Below, one piece after another: positions 1-4,763 of a DNA stretch of 5,587 nucleotides. The stretch lies in the NCBI GenBank assembly GCA_007130745.1, contig SLRW01000122.1, forward strand, positions 1-5,587, read 5' to 3'. The notes beneath the pieces are model-generated. The model made no database searches and was not told the DNA's origin. It saw only the letters and a program-made list of their open reading frames with translations. The DNA comes from Gammaproteobacteria bacterium. Lineage in GTDB: Bacteria > Pseudomonadota > Gammaproteobacteria > UBA5335 > SLRW01. How positions within the stretch are numbered: position 1 is the stretch's first letter; every line of letters starts with the position of its first letter. Made by a program: the position numbers and the translations under genes.

Positions 1-250
1 CCACATCCAGTGCTGACATGCGCCGATTGACGACCTCGGACTGACGTCCTGAAATGACCGCGACTTCAATGCCGGCCCGGCGCAGCATACGGATACCCAG
101 GCCATCGCGGGCATGAAATACCTTCATTTCCTCGCCGTCGGCCGTCAGGTAGATGCGCCCGTCGGTGAGTACGCCATCAACGTCAAAGACCACCAGCCGA
201 ATCCCGACCAGACGAGCCTGTAATGGCTTGTTGTGGCCAGAACGGCTCAT
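1..250 (-). CDS. kdsC: KdsC, 3-deoxy-D-manno-octulosonate-8-phosphate phosphatase (partial, C-terminus off the left edge)
   Basis: HAD-superfamily phosphatase that hydrolyses KDO-8-phosphate to KDO and phosphate in the cytoplasm, supplying KDO for the lipopolysaccharide inner core. Only the first 83 residues are in the window; E. coli KdsC is 188 residues. HAD motif I is clear: VFDVDGVLTDG at residues 21-31, with the expected nucleophile Asp23 and acid/base Asp25. The following stretch (GEEMKVFHARDGLGIR, about 39-54) and the motif II-like VISGR (65-69) also match KdsC rather than a generic HAD enzyme. The ATG at 250-248 overlaps the kdsD stop in an ATGA arrangement, which suggests translational coupling and makes this start convincing. 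The gene is broken only by the window edge; no frameshift is seen in the visible part. In related genomes lptC, lptA and lptB follow, but they would lie outside this window. Confidence 0.95.
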   Translation of the reverse strand, partial: MSRSGHNKPLQARLVGIRLVVFDVDGVLTDGRIYLTADGEEMKVFHARDGLGIRMLRRAGIEVAVISGRQSEVVNRRMSALDV

Positions 251-1218
251 ACAACCCCCGCGCGCAGCAGGTCATGCATGTTCAGCGCGCCGCGCACACG
301 TTGCTCGTCGTCGACTACCACCAGGGCGTTAATCCTGGTGCTATCCATGATATTGAGAGCTTCGGCGGCGAGCATATTGGCCTGTACGCTGCGGCAATTG
401 GGTGTCATGACCGCTTCTATGGGCGTGGCGCGCACATCCAGTGGCCGATCCAGGGTGCGCCGCAGGTCGCCGTCGGTGAAAATGCCCTGGAGACGGCCAT
501 CCGTGTCCACCACGCAGGTCATGCCCAGTCCCTTGCGCGACATTTCAACCAGTGCCTCGCCAAGGGGTGTTCCGAGCGTCACCCTGGGGGTCTTGTCGCC
601 GGCGTGCATGATGTCCTCAACCCGCAGCAGCAGTCGTCGGCCAAGGGACCCTCCGGGGTGAGAACGGGCAAAATCTTCTTCGGTGAAGCCCCGTGACTGC
701 AGCAGCGATATGGCCAGCGCATCTCCCATGGCCAGGGCCGCGGTGGTGCTGGCGGTAGGCGCCAGCCCCAGGGGGCAGGCCTCGTGGTCCACTGAGACAT
801 CCAGGTCTACATCGGCGGCGCCGGCCATGGTGGAATTGCGGTTGCCGGTAAGTGTAACCAGGGGAATACCCAGACGCTTCATGATGGGTAGCAGGGTGAT
901 GATTTCGGCGGTTTCACCGGAATTGGAAATAGCCACTACCACATCACGGGCGGTGATCATGCCCAGATCCCCGTGGCTGGCTTCGGCCGGGTGCAGGAAA
1001 AAGGCCGGGCTGCCGGTGCTGGCCAGGGTGGCGGCAATCTTGTTGGCGATATGGCCGGATTTGCCCATGCCGGTGACAACAATTCGCCCGCGACAGGCGA
1101 GCAGTATCTCGCAAGCGCGGATGAAGTCATCGTCAATGCGATCGTTCAGAGCCAGCACGGCGTCGGCTTCGGTGCGCAGCACCGCCCGGGCCATATTTTT
1201 GAGTGCGTTGTTGTCCAT
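247..1218 (-). CDS. kdsD: KdsD, D-arabinose-5-phosphate isomerase
   Basis: Cytoplasmic isomerase converting D-ribulose-5-phosphate to D-arabinose-5-phosphate, the first dedicated step towards KDO. With the start at 1218 the product is 323 residues (E. coli KdsD is 328). An N-terminal SIS sugar-isomerase domain (about 40-176) contains GMGKSGH (50-56), HGDLGM (82-87) and SNSGETAE (98-105). Two CBS domains follow (about 203-260 and 270-323). Residues matching E. coli catalytic Lys59, Glu111, Glu152 and His193 are present as Lys53, Glu105, Glu146 and His187, all at a constant offset of six. The frame is open back to an ATG at 1260, but that one has no ribosome binding site, whereas 1218 has GGAG five bases upstream. 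The gene lies 96 bp after yrbG and overlaps kdsC by four bases, consistent with one operon. The two CBS domains and neighbour kdsC favour KdsD over the related GutQ. Confidence 0.97.
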   Translation of the reverse strand: MDNNALKNMARAVLRTEADAVLALNDRIDDDFIRACEILLACRGRIVVTGMGKSGHIANKIAATLASTGSPAFFLHPAEASHGDLGMITARDVVVAISNSGETAEIITLLPIMKRLGIPLVTLTGNRNSTMAGAADVDLDVSVDHEACPLGLAPTASTTAALAMGDALAISLLQSRGFTEEDFARSHPGGSLGRRLLLRVEDIMHAGDKTPRVTLGTPLGEALVEMSRKGLGMTCVVDTDGRLQGIFTDGDLRRTLDRPLDVRATPIEAVMTPNCRSVQANMLAAEALNIMDSTRINALVVVDDEQRVRGALNMHDLLRAGVV

Positions 1219-1223
1219 TGTTG

Positions 1224-1227
1224 CTCC
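1224..1227 (-). promoter_or_regulatory. Ribosome binding site of kdsD
   Basis: GGAG on the minus strand, five bases before the ATG at 1218. It decides the start: the in-frame ATG 42 bases further upstream has no purine-rich site, and the 14 extra residues it would add do not resemble a KdsD N-terminus. Confidence 0.75.
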
Positions 1228-1230
1228 GGT

Positions 1231-1255
1231 GTGGCCGTCGGCTTGTGCCGGCCAC
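1231..1255 (-). other. Possible hairpin in the kdsD leader
   Basis: Seen directly: GTGGCCG at 1231-1237 and its reverse complement CGGCCAC at 1249-1255, with an 11-base loop. A competing inner stem (CGGC 1239-1242 with GCCG 1247-1250) is also possible. In the minus-strand transcript the hairpin ends three bases before the kdsD GGAG. No T run follows it, so it is not a standard intrinsic terminator. It could affect ribosome access or mRNA ends between yrbG and kdsD, or be a chance result of high GC. Confidence 0.35.
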
Positions 1256-1314
1256 GGCATTGTCGCGGCACAGCATAGCCCAGACTGCCCTCGCGCTGCA
1301 GCCGGTTTGCGGCA

Positions 1315-2283
1315 TCAGCCATTGCCGAGCACGAACAGCCAGCTCTGATACGCAATAAAAATACCCAACAGCACGAGGCCTTCACGGCGGGTGATGGCGT
1401 AGGGTGAGGGCCAGCCCCGGCACATCAGATACAGCAACAGGGTTAGCCCCGCCATCAGGGGCAGGTCGCGCACCAGGATGCCGGCCGGCAACTGGCCGGG
1501 CGCCAGCAGGGCCGGCAGCATCAGCACCGCCAGGATATTGAACATATTGGAGCCGATGATATTGCCAATGGCGATATCGAATTGCCGGCGCAGGGCAGCG
1601 ACGATGGAGGTGGCCAGTTCCGGCAGGCTGGTGCCCACGGCGACTACCGACAGCCCGATCACAGTTTCGCTGACACCCAGTTCCAGAGCCATGTTGCTGG
1701 CAGCCCATACCAGCAGCCGGGCACTTGCTAACAGCGCCAGCAAACCCGTCACCAGCCAGCACAGGTTGCGCCACAGCGGAGGCAGGGACAGGCGGGCCGT
1801 GACATGGCCGGATACCAGAGGGTCGTTGCTGGCGCCGTGGCGCGCAAGCCAGCCAATCCAGGCCAGCAGGGCAATAAAGGCGACCAGCAGAATAACCCCG
1901 TCGATGCGTGTGAGCTGGTTGTTGGCCATGAGCAGGATGCCCAGCGCTGTAGTCAGTATCAGGGCAGGGAACTCGCGGCGCAGCAAGCGGGAATAGACAG
2001 CAATGGGAGCAACCAGGGCGGTGAGGCCGAGGATCAGGGCAATGTTGGCGATATTCGAGCCCAGTACGTTGCCGATGGCAATGCCGGGGCTGCCCTGCAG
2101 GGCAGCCGTAGTCGAGACCATCAGTTCCGGCGCCGAGGTGCCCATGGCGACCACCGTCAGGCCAACCAGCAACGCCGGTAGTCCCATCGCCCGCGCGCTG
2201 CGCGAAGCGCCCAGCACGAAGCGATCAGCACCCCATACCAGTGTGGCCAGGGCAAGAATGACGGTGACGGCATAAACGAACAT
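1315..2283 (-). CDS. yrbG: YrbG-type calcium/sodium antiporter (CaCA family)
   Basis: Inner-membrane cation exchanger of the Ca2+/cation antiporter family, 322 residues, the usual length for bacterial YrbG proteins. It has the family's inverted two-fold architecture. The first alpha repeat has VAMGTSAPELMVS (45-57, Glu53) and GNVLGSN (71-77, Asn80 just after). The second has VAVGTSLPELATS (214-226, Glu222) and GNIIGSN (240-246, Asn249 just after). The two Glu residues match the ion-binding glutamates of archaeal NCX_Mj. Hydrophobic stretches throughout fit about ten membrane segments, with a polar linker near 147-170 between the halves. The ATG at 2283 is preceded by GTGGAA, GGAA lying seven bases upstream. 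It is the first gene of the minus-strand block before kdsD, as in E. coli. Family membership is firm; in vivo substrate and physiological role are inferred, and no direct role in KDO synthesis is implied. Confidence 0.93.
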   Translation of the reverse strand: MFVYAVTVILALATLVWGADRFVLGASRSARAMGLPALLVGLTVVAMGTSAPELMVSTTAALQGSPGIAIGNVLGSNIANIALILGLTALVAPIAVYSRLLRREFPALILTTALGILLMANNQLTRIDGVILLVAFIALLAWIGWLARHGASNDPLVSGHVTARLSLPPLWRNLCWLVTGLLALLASARLLVWAASNMALELGVSETVIGLSVVAVGTSLPELATSIVAALRRQFDIAIGNIIGSNMFNILAVLMLPALLAPGQLPAGILVRDLPLMAGLTLLLYLMCRGWPSPYAITRREGLVLLGIFIAYQSWLFVLGNG

Positions 2284-2297
2284 GGCAGGGTTCCACA

Positions 2298-2307
2298 GGC
2301 TGCAGCC
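2298..2307. repeat. 10-bp perfect palindrome in the yrbG leader
   Basis: GGCTGCAGCC reads the same on both strands and lies 15 bp upstream of the yrbG ATG, between its -10-like hexamer and its ribosome binding site. It could be an operator half-site pair or simply chance; no known regulator site is recognised. Confidence 0.25.
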
Positions 2308-2429
2308 GGATATGATAACGGAGTTTTAAGCAAGCGCTGATCAATTCGTCACGTCTCAGCGGGTCCTGTCGCGTTCGGGCTTGTGTGAGGCGCGTCCGGC
2401 ATTTCGCGGCGCGGCGCTTTTCTATATCA

Positions 2430-2446
2430 TTGGCACACTTGCAGCT
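2430..2446 (+). promoter_or_regulatory. Degenerate sigma-54-like promoter upstream of ibaG
   Basis: TTGGCAC at 2430-2436 matches the sigma-54 -24 element (YTGGCAC) fully. Counting from its GG (2432-2433), the required GC dinucleotide falls at 2444-2445 with exactly 10 bases between. The rest of the -12 element is poor: CAGCT instead of TTGCA/T. A start from here would give a leader of about 30 bases to the ibaG ATG. No enhancer-binding-protein site is recognised. This is a weak candidate, and housekeeping genes such as murA would normally also need a sigma-70 promoter. Confidence 0.2.
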
Positions 2447-2455
2447 TTGTGTTGG

Positions 2456-2476
2456 CCGGATCTGGCCTCTATCCGG
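2456..2476 (+). other. Hairpin overlapping the ibaG ribosome binding site
   Basis: CCGGAT (2456-2461) is the exact reverse complement of ATCCGG (2471-2476), with a nine-base loop. The right arm includes the first two G residues of the ibaG Shine-Dalgarno GGAGAG (2475-2480). If it folds in the mRNA it would partly hide that site. The stem is only 6 bp but mostly G-C. Chance cannot be excluded. Confidence 0.35.
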
Positions 2477-2480
2477 AGAG
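2475..2480 (+). promoter_or_regulatory. Ribosome binding site of ibaG
   Basis: GGAGAG seven bases before the ATG at 2488. It fixes the start there rather than at the in-frame ATG at 2449, which would place this site inside the coding sequence and add 13 residues not typical of the family. Confidence 0.8.
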
Positions 2481-2487
2481 ATTGTAT

Positions 2488-2727
2488 ATGACACCGGAAG
2501 CGATCAAACAAATGATCGAGTCCCACCTCCCCGATGCGCGGGTGGAGGTCTACGGGGATGATGGTACGCATTTTCAGGCCCTGGTGGTCGCGGAGGCCTT
2601 TGAGGGCAAGCCGGTGCTCAGTCGTCATCGCATGGTCTACGACGCGCTGGGCGCGCGCATGGGTGGCGAGGTGCACGCGCTTTCTCTGAAAACGCAAACG
2701 CCGTCGGAATTTCAGAACGTGGGCTGA
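2488..2727 (+). CDS. ibaG: IbaG, BolA-family protein
   Basis: Small cytoplasmic BolA-like protein of 79 residues (E. coli IbaG/YrbA is 84). BolA proteins partner monothiol glutaredoxins and bind a shared [2Fe-2S] cluster; IbaG is linked to acid resistance and iron-sulfur/iron handling in E. coli. The sequence fits the single BolA domain: an N-terminal helix (PEAIKQMIESHLP, 3-15), strand RVEVYGDDGTHFQALVV (18-34, His28), RHRMVYDAL (46-54), and the C-terminal EVHALSLKTQTPSEF (61-75). His28 and His63 correspond to His27 and His63 of E. coli IbaG, the candidate cluster ligands. The position directly before murA is conserved across gammaproteobacteria and supports IbaG over BolA itself. The 80-bp gap to murA is on the same strand, so co-transcription is likely. 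In E. coli mlaB precedes ibaG; here the upstream neighbour is divergent yrbG. Confidence 0.93.
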   Translation: MTPEAIKQMIESHLPDARVEVYGDDGTHFQALVVAEAFEGKPVLSRHRMVYDALGARMGGEVHALSLKTQTPSEFQNVG

Positions 2728-2730
2728 AGC

Positions 2731-2755
2731 CGGGCAGCAGTCCTGGCCTTGCCCG
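2731..2755 (+). other. Possible hairpin between ibaG and murA
   Basis: CGGGCA at 2731-2736 and TGCCCG at 2750-2755 are perfect reverse complements with a 13-base loop, beginning four bases after the ibaG stop. No T run follows, so this is not a standard intrinsic terminator. The rest of the 80-bp gap (to 2807) contains only the murA ribosome binding site. It may stabilise or process the ibaG-murA message, or may be chance in GC-rich DNA. Confidence 0.3.
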
Positions 2756-2792
2756 AACACTGGCAATCGCCGGCTGAGCGGGTGCCGCACAC

Positions 2793-2798
2793 AGGGAG
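2793..2798 (+). promoter_or_regulatory. Ribosome binding site of murA, supporting a GTG start
   Basis: AGGGAG nine bases before the GTG at 2808. It supports the non-ATG start, which gives an N-terminus (MDRLIVRGNG) aligned with known MurA proteins; the next in-frame ATG is far inside the protein at residue 60. Confidence 0.75.
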
Positions 2799-2807
2799 TT
2801 ACACACG

Positions 2808-4067
2808 GTGGATCGACTGATCGTCCGCGGCAATGGTGCGCTTGACGGCGAGGTGCGTATCTCCGGCGCCAAGAACGCCACTCTGCCGGTACTTGCGGCT
2901 ACCCTGCTGGCTGACTCGCCGGTGCGGGTGGGGAATGTGCCACATCTGCATGATGTGACCACTACCATTGAGTTGCTGGGGCGCATGGGCGTGCAGGTCA
3001 CTCTGGGCGATCGTATGGCGGTGGAGGTGGACCCGCGCACGATCAACAGTTTTGCCGCGCCCTATGACCTGGTCAAAACCATGCGCGCCTCGATTCTGGT
3101 GCTGGGTCCGCTACTGGCCCGCCATGGCGAAGCCGAGGTCTCCCTGCCCGGGGGCTGTGCCATCGGCTCGCGGCCGGTGGATCTGCACATCGAAGGGCTG
3201 CGCGCCATGGGCGCGGAGATTAATGTCGACAATGGTTACATCATTGCCCGCGCCGGTCGGCTTCAGGGGGCACACATAGTGCTCGATACGGTGACGGTCA
3301 CGGGCACGGAAAATCTGATGATGGCCGCCTGCCTGGCCGACGGTGAGACGGTAATCGAGAATGCCGCGCGCGAGCCCGAGGTAGTGGACCTGGCTAACTT
3401 TCTGATCGCTATGGGTGCGCGCATACGCGGCGCGGGTACGGATACCCTGACCATACAGGGGGTGCGCCGGCTGCATGGGTGCGAATACGATGTGCTGCCT
3501 GATCGCATTGAGACCGGTACCTATCTGGTTGCCGCCGCCATCACCCAGGGCCATGTGGTAGTCCGCAACAGTTGTCCGCAGACCCTGGATGCCGTGTTGC
3601 AGAAACTGCGTGAGGCCGGTGCAAAGTTGCGCGTGGAAAATAATGTCATCGAGCTGGACATGCGCGGGCAGCGTCCGCGTGCGGTGGATATACGCACAGC
3701 GCCTTACCCGGGGTTCCCGACCGATATGCAGGCGCAGTTCATGGCCATGAATCTGGTGGCCGAGGGAGTTTCAACCATTGCCGAAACGGTGTTTGAAAAC
3801 CGCTTCATGCATGTGCAGGAAATGCAGCGCATGGGTGCGAAGATCCGGGTCGAAGGCAACGTTGCCGTCGTTACCGGCGTGGAACATCTCAACGGCGCCC
3901 CGGTGATGGCTACCGACCTGCGTGCTTCGGCCAGCCTGGTGCTCGCCGGTCTGGTGGCCGAGGGTGAAACCTTCGTGGATCGTATTTATCACATTGATCG
4001 TGGCTATGAATGTATTGAGGAAAAGTTGGGTCAGCTCGGTGCCAGTATTCGCCGGATACCGGGCTAG
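2808..4067 (+). CDS. murA: MurA, UDP-N-acetylglucosamine 1-carboxyvinyltransferase
   Basis: Cytoplasmic enzyme that transfers enolpyruvate from phosphoenolpyruvate to UDP-GlcNAc, the first committed step of peptidoglycan synthesis and the target of fosfomycin. It is 419 residues, the same as E. coli MurA, and belongs to the EPSP-synthase fold of two inside-out alpha/beta domains. Visible key residues are Lys22-Asn23 in SGAKNA (19-24), Arg93 in TMRAS, and the catalytic Cys117 in LPGGCAIGSRPVDLH (113-127). Asp306 in FPTDMQAQF (303-311), the NRFMH segment (331-335), Asp370/Arg372 and Arg398 in DRGYE are also present. Cys rather than Asp at residue 117 predicts the fosfomycin-sensitive form, judged on this residue alone. 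Translation starts at GTG. The gene follows ibaG and lies 12 bp before hisG, an order seen in Pseudomonas and other proteobacteria. No truncation or unusual residue is seen. Confidence 0.98.
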   Translation: MDRLIVRGNGALDGEVRISGAKNATLPVLAATLLADSPVRVGNVPHLHDVTTTIELLGRMGVQVTLGDRMAVEVDPRTINSFAAPYDLVKTMRASILVLGPLLARHGEAEVSLPGGCAIGSRPVDLHIEGLRAMGAEINVDNGYIIARAGRLQGAHIVLDTVTVTGTENLMMAACLADGETVIENAAREPEVVDLANFLIAMGARIRGAGTDTLTIQGVRRLHGCEYDVLPDRIETGTYLVAAAITQGHVVVRNSCPQTLDAVLQKLREAGAKLRVENNVIELDMRGQRPRAVDIRTAPYPGFPTDMQAQFMAMNLVAEGVSTIAETVFENRFMHVQEMQRMGAKIRVEGNVAVVTGVEHLNGAPVMATDLRASASLVLAGLVAEGETFVDRIYHIDRGYECIEEKLGQLGASIRRIPG

Positions 4068-4079
4068 CGGAGGCTGCGG

Positions 4080-4757
4080 ATGAGTACGGCAACACAACAG
4101 CGGCCCCTGACGATAGCCCTGTCGAAGGGGCGGATTTTCAGGGAAACCCTGCCACTGCTTGAGCGCGCGGGCATCGAGGTGCACGGGGATCCGGACAGCA
4201 GTCGCAAGCTGGTGCTTGAGACCAGCGTTGCCGATGTGCGCCTGCTCATCCTGCGTGCCTCGGATGTGCCCACCTATGTCGAATATGGCGCGGCTGATCT
4301 GGGCGTGGCGGGCAAGGACGTGCTTATGGAGCACGGTGGCGACGGGCTTTACGAGCCGCTGGATCTGGGGATTGCCCGTTGCCGCCTGATGACTGCGGCG
4401 CGCGAGGGCGCGGTGATGCCCGACGGGCGGCTACGCGTGGCGACCAAATACATCAATACCACCCGGCGGTTTTTTGCCGGTCGGGGCCAGCAGGTAGAGC
4501 TGATCAAGCTCTATGGTTCGATGGAGCTGGCGCCGGTGCTGGGGCTGGCCGACTGCATCGTGGATGTGGTGGATACCGGCGGCACCTTGCGGGCCAATGG
4601 TCTGGTGGCACGGGAGCATGTGGCGGATATCAGTTCGCGCCTGATCGTGAACAAGGTGGCCTTCAAGACCCGTAACCGCCGGGTGCGTGAATTCATTGAT
4701 GCACTGCGACAGGCCGTGCCGGGCGACAAGGCCGCGTCAGCCGTGGCGCAGGAGTAA
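4080..4757 (+). CDS. hisG: HisG, ATP phosphoribosyltransferase, short form
   Basis: Catalyses condensation of ATP with PRPP to give N1-(5-phosphoribosyl)-ATP, the first and feedback-controlled step of histidine synthesis, in the cytoplasm. At 225 residues it is the short HisG form: it ends soon after the catalytic domains and lacks the C-terminal ACT-like regulatory domain of the roughly 300-residue long form. Motifs visible: IALSKGRIF (12-20), the YGAADLGVAGKD region (69-80), ATKYINTTRRFF (121-132), YGSMELAP (145-152) and the PRPP-binding loop VVDTGGTLRANGL (163-175). Short HisG enzymes work as a complex with HisZ, a histidyl-tRNA-synthetase-like regulatory subunit, so a hisZ gene is expected elsewhere; none is in the window. 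CGGAGG lies six bases before the ATG. The 12-bp gap after murA and 6-bp gap to hisD indicate one transcript. No leader peptide or attenuator is visible before it. Confidence 0.97.
   Translation: MSTATQQRPLTIALSKGRIFRETLPLLERAGIEVHGDPDSSRKLVLETSVADVRLLILRASDVPTYVEYGAADLGVAGKDVLMEHGGDGLYEPLDLGIARCRLMTAAREGAVMPDGRLRVATKYINTTRRFFAGRGQQVELIKLYGSMELAPVLGLADCIVDVVDTGGTLRANGLVAREHVADISSRLIVNKVAFKTRNRRVREFIDALRQAVPGDKAASAVAQE
4750..4754 (+). promoter_or_regulatory. Ribosome binding site of hisD, inside the end of hisG
   Basis: AGGAG ends directly before the hisG TAA. It is nine bases from the GTG at 4764 but only three from the in-frame GTG at 4758, so it favours 4764 as the hisD start. Confidence 0.65.
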
Positions 4758-4763
4758 GTGTCA

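Larger units (their letters stand above)
2284..2487. promoter_or_regulatory. Divergent intergenic region carrying the yrbG and ibaG promoters
   Basis: This 204-bp gap separates divergently transcribed blocks, so promoters for both must lie here or inside the flanking genes. Directly visible are a 10-bp palindrome (GGCTGCAGCC, 2298-2307) in the yrbG leader and -10-like TATCAT hexamers on the minus strand (2317-2312) and plus strand (2425-2430). A TTGGCAC element (2430-2436) and an inverted repeat next to the ibaG ribosome binding site are also present. Neither -10-like hexamer has a convincing -35 element at 16-18 bp spacing, so exact promoters are not assigned. I see no convincing coding sequence in the gap. 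Confidence 0.6.

Noticed and set aside
1231..1255. Intrinsic terminator after yrbG
   Set aside because: A GC-rich stem is present, but no T run follows on the minus strand, and the distance to the kdsD start is too short for an ordinary terminator.
1219..1260. Upstream ATG at 1260 as the kdsD start
   Set aside because: It has no ribosome binding site, and the 14 extra residues are unlike KdsD; the ATG at 1218 has a well-placed GGAG.
223..1348. Long plus-strand frames opposite kdsD (223-696, 233-661, 683-1348, 973-1278)
   Set aside because: They lie antisense to a gene with full family motifs and catalytic residues; their products match no family I recognise. Open antisense frames are common in GC-rich DNA.
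1478..2275. Plus-strand frames opposite yrbG (1478-1996, 1804-2181, 2003-2275)
   Set aside because: They are shadows of the repeat-rich membrane protein on the other strand, with no family resemblance or convincing start signals.
2449..2487. Upstream ATG at 2449 as the ibaG start
   Set aside because: The strong GGAGAG at 2475-2480 would lie within the coding sequence, and the BolA domain begins properly at 2488.
3771..4334. Minus-strand frame of 187 residues spanning the murA-hisG junction
   Set aside because: It covers the ends of two well-supported genes on the opposite strand and has no recognisable domain.
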